This document shows positions 12,720-27,797 of a stretch of 64,000 nucleotides of DNA, one piece after another. Position numbers and translations under genes: made by a program. Numbering within the stretch: the stretch's first letter is position 1; every line of letters starts with the position of its first letter. Below the pieces are notes generated by a model. That model was given only the letters and a program-made list of their open reading frames with translations, was not told the origin of the DNA and did not search any database. Where the stretch lies: positions 2,470,501 to 2,534,500 of the forward strand of contig NC_060113.1 of NCBI RefSeq assembly GCF_021155765.1, given 5' to 3'. Origin of the DNA: Diprion similis. Taxonomy: Eukaryota; Arthropoda; Insecta; Hymenoptera; Diprionidae.

Positions 12720-15700
12720 AACAATTATGACTAGTGCTCATACAGACTGGCGACAGACCGGATGAACATGAAGTTACCCAGAAATGTTGGTGGGCATGGC
12801 ATGGAATTTTATATCAGTTCAATTTTTCGGTACGTTGTTACATAAGATGGGAATTCATAAGGTGAACAAAAACGTCGATAAGATAATAATATTTATAACT
12901 TATGTAACGAAATGAACATTATATTTACATGTATGCAAAAAGAAAAAAAAAAAAAAATAAGTAAAAACTTCTTTCAACATTTTTATGGTAAATTACAAAT
13001 TGTGTATATTATCATCCTTTGTGAGGTTGTTGTAATAATCAATATTACTAAGTAATATATGTATACTTTTTTGTTTCTTTTATACATGTATAGGTAATAA
13101 TAGTTTATCTAAACATCACATTGGTAAATTATTTCTATATATGATCCTATGGGTATGTTTTTTTTTATATTATTTTATAGTTTTATAACTGTTGAATCTT
13201 ATTTTCATATGTATGGTACAACAATATTTACATAATGAGTTTCTCGATTTTTAAGTTTAATCAAAGATATAAAAGTAAAAATGATATTTATATTTTAAAA
13301 GCCTAATATACCTATAAGTATAATACGAATAACGTATGATATTACAGATCAGTAGTGTTGACAGGAAATTACGATTTTTTGTTTTTATCAGCCGATGCAA
13401 GAATTATGCTTTAATCTCGAAAAGTTCAGTACTTCTCACTGTAAAGAAATAGAAGAACGAAGAATACACTAAACTATTTGCAGCAAGCAAGAACTATTCC
13501 GTTGAAAGTATTAAAAATGGAAAAATATAGTTCAAATATGAAAGTATTAATTGACGGTTTTACTTATATTTATGTATAGATGCATTTTGTTATAGCATCA
13601 AGTACTGATTGGACAATATTTGAAGCGGAGAGATATCACTATCACGTTCTGAAACTGCATATTTAAAATAAATCGTAAGACTAAAATTTTACTCGATCTA
13701 TTGCGTACGAAAAATACATGCATTAGAAAATATTACGCAACTAATAGATAGCTTCATTTTTTTTTTTTCATAAATACGAGTCGTTTACAAGCATTGAATA
13801 TAGAATGATGAATAGCATCACAATATCAGTTACTTGTAAGGACACACGTAATATCATTTGAGTCCCATTTGTGTATTCAGTTTGATCGCGGGTAATTATT
13901 CACTACGTTATATCAAAGTACCTTTGTTTTTTTCTTCACATATTTATAATAATAACAAGATTTTATTAAAACTAACACTTTCCTAATCAAATCAAACTTG
14001 AACATTCTTACATATCTTTTCTTCGACTTGATTTCTGTCATTCTATACACGCAATGAATAGTATTTATTCAACTGCATTTAAATCGTTTTAATATCAATC
14101 ACACCGTAACTCAGTCTACAAAAATTATTTAGATTGAACATAAGAACAATCAAGCACTTGCACTTCTTTCAACACTGATATAGAAGAAATAGGAAATAAA
14201 CAATTTTAAATAAGCAGTATTTTCAATTTGGGAAACCTTCAATCCCGAAAAAAAATGAAACCTCAATTATGACCAAACTTTTCATCATCATATAAAAAAT
14301 GCAAATATTTTTCGGGTATGGATAACTTTTTTCTCCATCCAATGCTTTAGTTTCTAGTACCCGCAGATATGTAGAACATAAAATGATGATGCATCAATCG
14401 ATTTTTCCTCTTATAATATACAATGATGCCTATTATTGACTCAACTTTGTTTGTATAAAAGTGTGACAGGCAATATTATATTGTCATGGTAACATTTCAA
14501 TAGAATTAACAATATAGAATAAATTTACCATAGATAGTGAAAATGACTGCAAAAAATTAATTATGTATTCATGATTTATAATTGCAGAGTAAAAAAAGTG
14601 GTGATGAAAAACTGTGCCGTTGAGTAGAATAAAGAAAAAAAAATTCAGCCTTCAGAGAGATTCTAATGCAAATATAGATTTGTCATTATCGAGAATGATT
14701 CTATAAGATAAGGATTTTGAAATTGAAATTCGCTTGTAGACTTCTATTATTAACGATATTCGTGGAATGTCATAGCGGCTCAGTACGAATGAAGGTGAAA
14801 CGGGTGAGCGGTATGTCATGAAAACAAGTTATTAGGTATCGACTACATTTACATATATCTTGATAAATTATCTATGCTGACTATATTCCTGAAGAATATT
14901 ATCAATTGGTATAATACAAAGGTAAAAAGAGAGAGGCAAAGAGAGCGGGTGTGGAAAAAACTGAATGGAAACAATTACACATTTGATATTTGCAGAAGTT
15001 TCGCGAATATTTTTATCTTGTGACGGAATAAACATTAATACGTTCTGTATTATTTTGCTACTGCAAAATTGTACAATGGTAAATAAATTTTCGTTGGAAT
15101 CGTATTATTTGTACTAGATAAGATTATAATTCGCGGTTCGGAAAATTTGACACGTATGTCAAGTGTTCATTATAATAATGATTGAAAACCTATATCAATA
15201 TATAAGTTTATACCGAAAATTTTTATAAACTTTTTTTTCTCTCTAATACTCTAATAATAGCACCGAAATATATTTAACTTGTGCATATGGTCAGTCTTTG
15301 TTTGAAGACCAAATAATTACATTAATAATTTGATTCCTGGTCGTCCTTTACAATCTTAATTAATAAACTGCAATTCAATTTCTTCTAACAGAACCAAAAC
15401 TACAATACTTTCAAATAGAAATGACAAATTTTTTCTTTCGTAACAGAAGTGGTACGAAAAGTGAATCAAAAATAAAAATTTCAATAATTTTCATCACAGT
15501 AAAACTGAAATCAAGGTAATGTGCAACACGCGAGACGTATTAAAGATATAAGACTATGCCTACATCGTGTGGCGTTCGCAGTATGGAAATAAATAATACG
15601 AAATTAGAGAATAGGTAATAACATCATGAACTATTTACAATGATTGAAAGAAGAAGAAAGAAAAGAAAAATTAGGCAATAATATTCACTATCTCGTATTG

Positions 15701-15891
15701 ACTTATAGTATTTCTACTGCTTATTAACGGAAATAAACTAAATTCAATCTTGCCATAATTTCTAGCTATTCGTAGAGCCCTGATCAAAAATAAAAATAAA
15801 TACGTCACTGTAAGTTTTTTGAAGTAAAAAAAAATCGAAAAACTAATGAAACCAACAAACGGAAGATTTTTCTTTCCATAAAATTGCTTAA
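12720..15891 (-). other. AT-rich stretch between convergent genes, including formin 3' UTR
   Basis: No coding potential is visible on either strand: stops are dense in all frames. It separates the 3' ends of INO80B (+) and the formin (-). Part or all is probably the long 3' untranslated region of the formin, whose stop codon is at 15892-15894. Many TTTATT motifs (minus-strand AATAAA) occur, so the cleavage site cannot be chosen. Confidence 0.5.
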
Positions 15892-18244
15892 TTACAGTTC
15901 CAATTCCTCAGCGGTACGGGACAATCGGTGATTGTCGATCCGCCGCCGTTGACTACGTCGAACGGCATCAGCTCTGCGATAAGGTTCCGATCGAAGACCA
16001 AGCAGAATATCTTCGAGTGCTCCATTGTAGACTTCGTCTTGTTGGAGCAATTTCTTTTCTTGAACTAGTCGCGTCTTATTTTTCAGTTCATTTATCACAG
16101 CGTCCTGTTACACAAAATAGTAATACATACATACTCAGTGATAGCGGTACTTTACAAGATGAAAATTGTCATCAGAAAACTTATGCTAATTTTAGTATGC
16201 AACAGCTGTCGGTTGTGAATTATCATTATTCTTGAACCTTGAGAAGTTTTGTTTACTTGAAGGGAATTGCCAGTAGTATACCACTGTTTAAATTTTATCA
16301 AAATGTCGGTTCAAATTAACATGGATTGCCACAACAAAGGAAGAGGTACGATGCAAAAAAATTGATATGGCGAATGATACAAAGGAAATTTTTTACGTAA
16401 ATGAAATGATTATACATAAATAACAGGATGAATTGATGATACATAGATATATTTCCAGTTTGTGTGAATTGATATATACTGACTGTGAAATATGTTTATA
16501 TGAAAGTTGACAAAAAAAAAGCAACTTCCAGAAATGAAGTTTTTCTCTCTCAAGCAACATCAATGCAATAAACATTCGTATTCATAATATCGTATGTAAA
16601 TAGTACATGCCATTATAATATCCATGTGGTTTATATCGTAGCCATTAACACAATAAAATCGAAGATCTTTGTATATTTCTTAGAACTTTAAAGAAGACAG
16701 ACTAATTGTTGAGAATGCCTTTTGCTCCCCTATTTCCTATCATAGTTAATATTCTGATAATAAGCGTAATTTATAAGCAGTCGAACCAATTGAATCCCGC
16801 AACTGAAAATATCAGTGGAAAGATTTATATGTTTTTTTTTTTTTTCCTCATAACGATAGATAAATACAGTCATATGTTATAATACTAATAAGTAATAGAG
16901 CTATCAAACAATTCCATTCTTAATGCACGTTATTAAGGACATAAATTTCATTGATGCATCAATCAAGTCCATAGAAATATACAACAACGATAATAGTAAT
17001 AATGGTGCACATACGAACGATTGAAATTAACATATATGTGAAACCAGTTTGTAAGCAAGGTATAATAATAATATTTGTTGATTAGGGAAAAAAATAAATA
17101 AAATGCAATGAGTGTGGTATTAAGAAGTGGCGGCGAAGTGATCGTAGGGAGGAAGAGTGAGCAAGGCCAGACTTACATGTTGTGAATCGTTTTCTACTTT
17201 GCTACGTTCTGAGCTCCAGTTCATTAAGATGACGGTGTAACAGACTCTTGTTCGAGTTACAGCAAAATTTCGGTGACTTTAAATCCGAATAAATATGTAA
17301 CAAATAAGAAAAAAAGATGTTCATGATAAAAAATAATGTGTACATGTTAATTGGTCAATAGAAAGTTCTGTCTACTTAGAAAAAAAAACCACACTTGTAG
17401 CAATCATCTCCGTTCAGAAACAATTATCGTTAATAACAAAATATCGATGATTGTCGAAAGTTGTGTTTCATGCCAGCTCACAACATGCAACAATCTAGTA
17501 TGATAAATTTATCATCTTTGTAATCTTTCATCAATTACGTAAAAAATCACCTTTGTTTAATCCAACTATGACTTTCTTGTAATCACAATTTAATATCTTA
17601 TATATCCGCCATGGTAAATATTACGATTCGATGTCTTTCAATGTGCGAATGAATGAATTTTCGGGATAATAAGCGATGATGATGACCATGCGTACGATCT
17701 CAACAAATATAGCAATAATTTTTATTTATACATCATTGATTAGTTTATAATATGATCAGGCCAAGGAAGCATGTTTGTGAAAGACTTACAATTGATATGC
17801 GCGTCGTTTAGAATGATAAAATTTTAGTTGTCGTATCAAAAGAAATGACTGAAAAAATCCTGCCTTGGTTAGAGTGTGAATTATTATTACGTGCAGCACG
17901 ATATTAATACGTACGCAAGAGAAATGTTAGTAACAGTAGATCGCAAGACCAAAGCATTGATGCTGAGAGGAAAAATAGACTGCCTTAGTTACTAAATCCA
18001 AAAGCTTTTGCGAAGAGGGTTGTCTCTCAGTGAGACAAAATGTACACGTGTCAGATAATATATGAATACACCACGATGAATTCAACGTTTTCTTCACATT
18101 TATAATTTTATAATTTGAAGCGGAACATACCTGCTGTTTCTTTTGATTCAGTTTATTTCTCTTAAAAACTTCCTCAGATGTATTCAAAGCTTCTGCCGCA
18201 GCAGCCTCCAACCTTCGACGCTGTTCGTTTTCTTGATCCGCAGC
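15892..18244 (-). CDS. Formin exons 16-17: FH2 tail and diaphanous autoregulatory domain
   Basis: Exon 16 (18131-18244) encodes the C-terminal FH2 helix with [17 protein letters not shown]. Exon 17 (15892-16104) encodes the [20 protein letters not shown] followed by a basic patch, RRSQRRR, and ends RTAEELEL. In this family the DAD core plus the basic patch binds the DID. About 2 kb of intron separates the exons. I found no second convincing terminal exon in it, though FMNL genes elsewhere use alternative C termini. Confidence 0.93.
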
Positions 18245-21200
18245 CTGTAAACAGTCATGAATTTCCCATGAATTTATCACGCTACCATAGAATCGAGCGG
18301 AAACAGGATAATAATTGTTACTTACTTTAAATGCTCTAGCGAATCTGACCAGTAGCGAGAAGAATGTGTTGGCATCAGCCTGCCTTGGACTTTCGCCGAA
18401 GAATTCGACACACTCGCGAAACGTTTCGCCGGCCGTACGAGCGTCGAGTTTTAATCTGCGCAATTTTTCCTCGGAATTGCTCAAGAAATCTCGCAATACC
18501 GTGTTGTGTTTTTCCTTACCACGCAGCTCGTATTCCTTTCTTACCAAGTCCATACTTTTCTCCAACTCGTGTACGTCGGTTGTGATGTTTTCTATGGATA
18601 CTAAAACCAAAACAGCTCATGAGTTATCATAGTTGGGAAATAAATAATGTTGTCAAAGGAAAGTTGATTTTTTTTTTATAGTTACCCGTGGCAGCCTTGT
18701 CGATGTACATTAATTCGGATTCAAAGTTTATGAGTTCGGGGAACTTCAGTCGTATCGTAGCAACGATGTAGTGCAACAAGCACATTCGTTTATCCGTTGA
18801 TTTAGTATCCAACAAAGTGTCTAAGCTTTGGAGTTTGAATCCGTAAGCCGGACCTCGTTTACTACTGTTTAAATAATTTCCAAAGGCAAGAATTATTTCC
18901 AACACAGCCCTCAACTTTTTCGAACTCTTTACTGAACTTGACGCAGATATGACAGCGTGAATTTGCGGTGTAATTAGATGCAAATTGTCAAAGAAATTTC
19001 CAATATAGTTCATTATTGACAATTTCGTTGATATCCTCTCCACTTTTCCAAGTTGCATCAAGAATTTGTCTTCTTCTGTTAGGAGGTTCACATTCTTTTT
19101 TTCGCAAATATATTCGCGGTATGCCTTTATCTGAAACGTAATTTATTTTGTTAGTCTCTTTACAATATTCGACGGGACTTTTGATTCAAAAGAAAAAAAA
19201 GAAAAGAAAGGAAAATATACTTGCCTCTTGATCTGTCGGCACCATCCGTTGAAGTAGCTCTACGTTTTCAAGGGACAGCACTTTTAAATCAAGACTATTT
19301 ACAGCAGTGATCACCTTGTCGACTGGCATTTCCATTTTTCTTCTCGATATTGCTGAAAACAAAATATAATTCACTTGACGAAATCTAACTCCGATTACTT
19401 TCTATAGCTGCGAAAACAATCCACTAAAAAAAATTAACAACACCGGCAATGAGCGCTTACCAATATTACGTAATCTCGTGTGCTCGAGCAACGAGATGTT
19501 TTCAGGTTTCTTGAATCTCTTGCTTGGTTGACTTTGTAGACCGTCCATTTCGCTGTTGCCATTCGAAACCGGTCCACGCATGCCGATTTTAAATCTTTCT
19601 TCAAAATCAGAGAAGTCTATACAGTTGTGAAGCCGATCGTCGTCGAGCTCGTTGAAAATAGTACCTCTAACTTGGTTCGGCTTCAAAGCCACCCAATTAA
19701 GCGTTGGAAGTTTGTACTTTGTTTGCACCTGTGTTCGTAACAAGAAAGAAAATACAAATGAATAACCAGATTGCGTCAAATTAAACGAAATCTTCCATGC
19801 AAATAAAACAAATTAAAGCCCACCTTGCGCTTGATCGTCATGGCTCCATCTGGCGCTGGCATCATGCCTGCAGGAGGCGGTGGAACGGGAACCGGAGGTG
19901 CTGCTTTATGGTCACCAGGAGAAAAGGGAACCATGGGAGGAGGTGGAGGACAAGGCGGAGGTGGTGGCGGTGGAGGTGCAGGGGCAGGTAGAGGTATTTC
20001 AGAAACTTGGGGAGAAGATGCCGGACTCGAGGTTGACGTGAGAACATCATCGGCAGACGTAGACGTCAACCCATTTCCAAGACTAGCGACTGTGGGCACA
20101 TTGGAAAAAAGTATAAAAGATATTGAGCACTGGGAATATTCCAAGTAATATGATAAATGACACAAATTCGTTGAAAAGTTTGAATTTAAAAAAAGTTGAT
20201 AATACTTACTTGTCGACCCTTTGGTCAGAGTTCCAGTCAGCGTTTCAAGTTCGATAATTTTATTCTCAAGGACGCTCTGTCGTCGCGCAGAATCTTGCCT
20301 CTGCCTTCTAAGGGCGGCTAATTCCTCTTCTGCTATTCTACGTGCCTCGACAGCATCCGAATACTCTATTTTAGTTGCTCCCAGCTCAGTCTCCAGATCG
20401 GCTAGTTTAGCCAGCGATTCACGCTCCAATTCTGCCATCCTATCATGAGCCTGAATTGAAAAGAAAAGGCAATCGTTAATATCCAGACCACATCTAATGA
20501 ATCGACAAAAGAGTTGTCAACATTATGGCTAAGGAAAATAAAATTCAGAATTACTCACATGTCCGAGCTCATCCTCTAGTTCTGCGACTTTTTCTAAAGC
20601 GGCAGTCTTGGTCTCGCTGTCTTCCATGAGTGCAGCTACGTCGAATACATTGTCTAGATAAGCGGAGATTTGAACCTGAAAGACAAAGAAATGTTGTCTC
20701 TATAAATATTTGTGTATTAAAAGATAAAAATAATATTTTTTTTCTCAAAGTTGTTTGCTGACCTGCAATTCTTCGCTTTCCGTGTGCCTAAGTTTTTCTA
20801 AATAATCATCAAGACCGAGTTTTGTAAATTCATACTGAAGATGGACCCTGAAGTTCATATCCTCGACAGAGTGAACAACGATATTAACGAACTGCATACA
20901 AGCGACCATAAATTCAACACGAAAGTTATCGTATTGGGTAAAATACGTCATGAGTGTATTGAATCTTCGTCTTTCAGAGCAGACGTCCTTAAAATTATCG
21001 AATGCTGAGAGTATTATTTCGTGACCACCTTTGACCAGACAAATTGCTGCCAAAAGTTCCAGCACTAGAGCTTTCGTTCTGCAACGTAAAATATACAAAA
21101 TCGTTTCAATATAAAAATCAGACCTCTTAGCAACAAGTTTTACCTCTTTACAAATAAGTTGTCCACAGTTGTGTACATACCTCAAGCTTTTGTGTATCAA

Positions 21201-22475
21201 GCTGAGAGCTATGCAGTTTATTGCTTCCTTGTGTTGAATTACCATATTAAATCCATACTGTAAGATGCAAATAAAAATGAATAAGAAAAAGAAATTGCAC
21301 ATTTAATTTGTGAGGATTAAAACTTTTCATTGACTTATGCGACAAAACGTTCAAGTACAAACCTTGTTGTTCATAATCGCACGCATGCAAAGTATGCAAA
21401 CGTGTATATCGTCCTTCGCTTCCCCCATGTTTAACCGAGCGACATGTCGCGTCCGCCGTTTAACTCCTGGGCTATCTTTAAGGTCATAAAGGGGTGGCCT
21501 GAGACAGCCATTATTTAGGGTAGAAGTGTCTCCGATGCCTGCTAAAAAATTTCATAATCATTATAATCAGATTTCTTCGTTGCAAACGTGTTTATTTACA
21601 TTCTTGACATGTATCTTTTTATTTTTAATTTCACCGTTACACTTACCACCATGCAACCTCTCCTCGGACTCCGTTCTGGATTCTATCAAACGCTCGTGCC
21701 TCATCATGAGTAATCTGAAGCTAAGATAATCGATGAGAGCATCAAGGCCTTGATTTTCTTCGTCCAAAAATTCTCTCACCCATCTAGACACGTAGGTACA
21801 GAAAAAGAAAAGGTGAAATCAGAACATGTTAAGAGACGGTATGATGTCATTTGGATATTTGTTACAGGTATAATTAGACATTTTATTCATCATTTTATTG
21901 TAATACTCACTCTATGTGATTTGTTCTTAACGAGATTTCTAAATCCCGTAGAACTTGCGTCGACGTTGATTCCCCGACCATTTTTCGCTTCTGAAAGAAG
22001 ATAAGGAAACGATACGTCTGTGTAATGATTAGTATCCGTCTTATAAATTTCAGGTTTCTTTCTTTGCTTTTTTTTTTTTTTCCTTTACAATTCGAAAACT
22101 AAAAATCTTCTTTCAAATTACGTTCTGCAAACTATAATTATTTCAAATAATTTTCTTGTCTTATTGTTAATCGTTTGCGAATTGAATCATCAAATTATAA
22201 TAAAAGTTCAATCAAGTAAAAAAATCAAACTCAATGACCAAAAGAAACAAAAAAAAAAAAAAAAAACTGAAAACAACTAGCAAATATTTTTTGTATACGA
22301 ATACATACTCGATGACTTCGAGAAGCTTTTGGATCCAGATAAGTTCTCAACTTGGTCAAATAATGGGAGGGTGGATCCTTTGCCTGCACCCTCAACTGTG
22401 AACAAAAAAGTAAAAAAAAAATTAGAAACAAATTATTTACATATTCTGACTCCATAATATCGTCGATATATAAAT

Positions 22476-22507
<32 letters not shown>

Positions 22508-24151
22508 TAATGTGCATGGTTTTCGATAATATAGGGAAAAATGAGAATAAAAAAAAAAAAAAAAAGAAAAAAAAAAGCGCAGTGCAATTTTCTTCATCTG
22601 ATATCCATAAAATTTCGCAAGTTCTCGACTAGATCCGTGTAAATATATCCTAAAAAAATGTTTGAATTTTACGCTTAAAATAAAAAGAAAGCAAATATCT
22701 ACGATCATCATTATGGGGAAGATATGAGGATGTTAAAGAGTCCTTTGTGGTGCGTTGGAGGGTGAAGAGAGGTCGCTTCGATTGCTGTGGCTAGCAAACC
22801 TGGTGAACCTGGTCGACTGGTATAAAGGTATAGAGTATATACATATATATATATATATATATATAGTATATAGTATATATATATAGTACAAAAGCAAAGC
22901 ATTCGGTATCTCCCGCACCTCGTTTCGTCCTCCACCGCCCACGCATTGATGAAGAATCCCATATCCTGCTGCAAGCGGTCTTCTCTCTTCCATTTCTATT
23001 CGTATTTCAGTCCATCTCTAAATTAGACAGCGGTGATTTGTGGCCGCCGGATTTTCCCCCTTTTTTGATCCCCATAGGAGGATCGCAAGTTCTTTTTCCG
23101 TGACTTAGTTTTACGTTTACTCTATCCTTTATCTTCACCTCGCGAGACGCTTTTATTTATGTACTTATGGCTCGTATACTTGTGCATGCGTGTGTTACAT
23201 ACACACATATACATATACATAAAAATATATCATTGATAAGAGGCTAAGGACGATCCTGAATAACGTCACATCCCAGATACATGTATGTATATATGTGTAC
23301 CTCGTTGTCCACCTTAATATATTAGAAAGAGGAGAGAAATACAAAAGGAACGGTCTGAAACTTCGTTAGAATTAGTATCATGAAAGGATGGGTGGTGGGT
23401 GCAGGAATTTTTTTGGAATTGAATAGACATTTTTTTTTTCTCTGCGACTTAAGGCCTCGAAATAATCATAGATATGGTTTACTTATGAAGTATTCATTCA
23501 GGGTGTCTCCTAAATTATGGACCCCGAATTCCCTGATGATTCCAGGTCTTTCCAGGCAATTTTTATCAATTTTTGCAATCACTTAAACAGTGTTTTAGTC
23601 AGTACGAAGAAATAAATTTTTTCATTTACTTCTTCTTCTTCTTCTTTTTTTTTTTTACATAAGCGTTGAATAAACTGTTTCATCATTTGATCTTTAAAAA
23701 AGTTACTATACTCATTCGTAAGCCTTCTGCCGATTAGTTGACGTTAACTTTCGTTATTAGAAAAAAAATTTGCGTTCGTCAAAAAAATTCCACAAGTTAC
23801 TAAAAAATTCTCCGAGAATTCCAGGATATTCCGTTATAAAGAAAAATCATGAAAATTCAAGTAATTCCAAGTCATTAAAGGTATATCAGAATTAATTCTG
23901 TTCTTCGTTTCTCTGCAATTTTTAACAATAAACATACAAAACCTATAGTTCATACACCATGAAACGGTAATAGAAAATAAGAGAAGACAAAAAAAAAAAA
24001 AAATAAAAAAAAATCAATGAAAATACCACAAACTGTTACGCAATTAGTATTTCAGTATATGGTATGTATAATACATGAATGTATGTACGTACTACTCGAG
24101 AATAATTTATTTCGAACGGTAACAGACGAGAGTAGATATACCTAGAGAGAG

Positions 24152-24204
<53 letters not shown>

Positions 24205-27200
24205 AAGGAGATATGCACACGATTTCGTGATGGTTGGAGTCAAAGGTCTCTTCTTTCGTAATATACGAATGTGGGTAGTGGTTGTTTAAATAGCTATACC
24301 TACACCTAGGCTAACGACAGAGAGCGACGAGGATCCGATCAATTGATATTCCGAAGCGCATAGTGTAGGTCGACATTCTTTCTCTCGAATGAGAGCTCGA
24401 GATTCTGTTTGCAGACTAAGATACCGGAGTCAGTGTCTATCTGCCTACAATCACTAAGCTTTCGATATCTTCTTGTAGTGATTTTCTATTTTCATTATAC
24501 TCACATTAGGTATTTTATTATATATATATATATATATATATATACACTTTTGTATTATTGTTTAATCTTAAAAAGTATAATTAATACACGTGCTTAAGAA
24601 ATACCTGTACAACGCAATTTCTTACTTTCAAAGCAAACACTCGAATGACAAATTGCCGTCATTTGATCGATCGATCGATCGATCGATCAGATATCACATT
24701 CTCAAGTATAACCGATCAAGTTTTTCCATTATAGTAGTATACATTATATGCAGGTATCCATAGACTGCACTTGCGGTATCGTTCGAGTTGTAACATCGTC
24801 GCGTCGCGTCGTTCTCCGGAAATACCAAGAGATGTAATAGTTTATATTAATCGAAATAAAAAAAATTTCCTTTTTTTTCTACCTTTAAATGGATATCAAG
24901 TCTACGTGTGTCGGTTAAATAACGAAATATAAATATTCTCCCACGTATTTTTCTGTTTCTAGCAATTTTGTACCAATATATATAATATAATATTTATAAA
25001 TAAATTGTAAATTTCTCGTCACCATATATCTATAATATAATATTAAACACACGTTACAACGTCTTTTTAATTTTACCCTCTTCTTGCTCTCACGTTTCTT
25101 TTTTTTTTTTGTTTTTTTAATGTTAGTAGCTTGTCAATGTTGTTTTTTCGTTCTTCTGACAAACTCTTGTTATTATTATTATTATTATCGTCATCATCGT
25201 TATTATATATGTATATATATGGATATAAGTACCCACGACTCGGTGCCCAACCGGGGCTGACGGATCATTTCGTGGAAGTGAAACGACGACGACGACGATA
25301 TATGACGATGACGAAGACGAAGACGAAGACGAAGACGACGAGGGGTCCAGATGAGAGGGATGCTGTGGATTTTTTTGCGGGTGCTTATACACTCTCCTCA
25401 AACTTCTCTCGTATAATAACGCGGCTTGCGTTACATCCGTCTCGAGTTACCCACGCGAGATTATCTATCTACGGGGTGTTCATTTTTCACGTCTCAACCG
25501 TTGCATCCGCGAGAGTAAGTAAAATTATAACCACAGAGGTCAGCTGATTCAATGTCGATGAAGAGATAACGATCGGATAGTAACAAGGAAAAAAAAAAAA
25601 GAAACAAAAGGACCATGTACAAAAAATGAATCGCCGAAAGACGTAGATAAGTTAGATATCGCCAACTACTATACATAACTGATTGATGTTGAATTCTAAT
25701 CTGTTGAGAGCTATAGTACGATAATCCGTTAATAATTAATTCTTATGTGGATCCATGCGATTGCAGATTTATCGGAAGATGTTCAAATTCGATTCAACCT
25801 GTACGGAAATCGATTATAGAATCTCAGGCTTAAGCCCAATCTCAGCTAGAAAGATACAAGGTATAATCCAATTTGGAGCTACCATGATTGCGACGCGTAG
25901 TTTCAATCAATCCTAAAAGCCACCGACCATGCCAACCTAGACACGTGATCGATGTCCGAGTTTCCGGTCTTCTGCTTCGATCGGAAATCAGTGATTTCAA
26001 TTCATCGAAATTGACGTTTCGAGTCATTACTGTAAACTTCTTGCATCTTATCGTGACGTGATGTGATGTGATTATCAATGATTCCCAATTGTTTTTAGAT
26101 TAGATATGAAAGCTTTATTGAATATTGGGATTACGAATCACTGACAATATAATCGTAGTAGGTATAAAGGCTCGGAAATCATTGGAAGTGTTAGGATCGG
26201 TAGAATTGAAAATGAATGAAAATCGCTGGGTAAAAATTAACCGGCAAAAATTCTACAACGAGATAAGACTCAAAAGAATTCATTCGAAATTGATGTTGAT
26301 GAATTAAAATCATCGGTAATATTAACAGCAAGCCTTACAACGATTTCCTGTGTAATTTCCAACCGCGCGTTTTTCGTATAATTTGAAAAAAAAACCGATC
26401 AGCAATGATTTCCAACGATTTAAAAAATCTCTATCATTCGATCTCCTACCCGATTCACGACTAATTTCCACCCGTTCAATTACACGATTTTCTAAGCCGA
26501 TCGAATAAGAATAATGAAAAAAAAAAAGAGATCGATTCATATCATTATGTTACCATTATTTATTATACAACGCAAGCGTGTTTTACGCGTTTTTCCACTC
26601 GTGTTTTCCGCACACAAATTACCGGTTTCTACGACGATCGAGTGATTCTACGAATGCGCATGGGCTGAGTATCGAAAAGACCACTTTTAAGTCCTAGGAG
26701 TGGAAAACGGTCCTTTCTGCACTGCGCGCATGCGCTGTCGCAAGAAAAAAAAATCTGCCGTTAGGCGATCCTAACCTAAATTCGATGCTTCGTGAAAAAC
26801 CACCCAACACACTATTGTTACATAAATAATCATGTGCAACCGAAAACACCGATCTTTTCGCTTCGCGTATTTGCAATACCTATTCGTCTTCGTCGTCTCA
26901 TATAATTAAAAACTAACGATAGGCCAGAAAAGATCGACTTTCCCTCCTTGTTACGCAATATACTAATCTTTAATTTTCGTTTTCGTTTTTTATTTTTCCC
27001 TCACTATTTTTCACAAAAATTAAATAGCACTGCGTAATTTCTGAAACCAGGATTAAATTATACACATAATATAATATAATCCTTCACATCACCCCACCCC
27101 CCCCCCCCCCCCCCCCCCCCCCGCCGGGGAAGTTTCACCCCGCCTGCACCAGAGAGTAAAAGTTTCTCCGATGCACCCGAGCTGTCGCACGTGCAGTAGC

Positions 27201-27764
27201 GGAGGTCAGAGTCCTCTGGGAAACGGCCCTGACCTATCGATCGAACCTGGTCTGCTATGCACGTGGTGCATAATTCTAAATTCTATCCACACCACGATAC
27301 ATCTATATATATATATATATATGTACATATGATATATAATAATAATAACAATAATAATCTGTGGCACGCAGGTGTCATATCTTCAATACAACACGACACT
27401 GCAGGTGCAGGTTAATAAATTGTAAGTTGAAGCATGAAATTTTCGGACAAAGTCGAAGAAAATTATCCCGTCCAAAAAACTTCTGATTCGCGAATATTCT
27501 TCCAGGTTCAAATTGTTTGAAAAATTCATTTTTGAATAGTTTCTTTTTTGTTCTGTTTTTTTTTTTTTCTCTTTCGGATAAGACAAATTTTCAAACTATT
27601 CAACGTTATTTTAAAGCTCGTCAAAATTGTTTCCAAAGTTTGCATTAAAATTGTTAAATTTTATATATCTTATACATATGTTCAAAAAGAATTGTTTAAT
27701 CGTTTATTTATTTATTTTTGTTGTTTTTTTTTTTCTCACAAAACCCCGTTTTTAGAACGAAAAG

Positions 27765-27797
<33 letters not shown>

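Noticed and set aside
17170..17265. Possible alternative formin exon with a GTAAGT donor at 17171-17176
   Set aside because: No acceptor gives an open frame in phase 0 with exon 16; stops appear within a few codons.
19825..20148. Plus-strand Gly-rich ORF
   Set aside because: It is the antisense shadow of the proline-rich FH1 exon.
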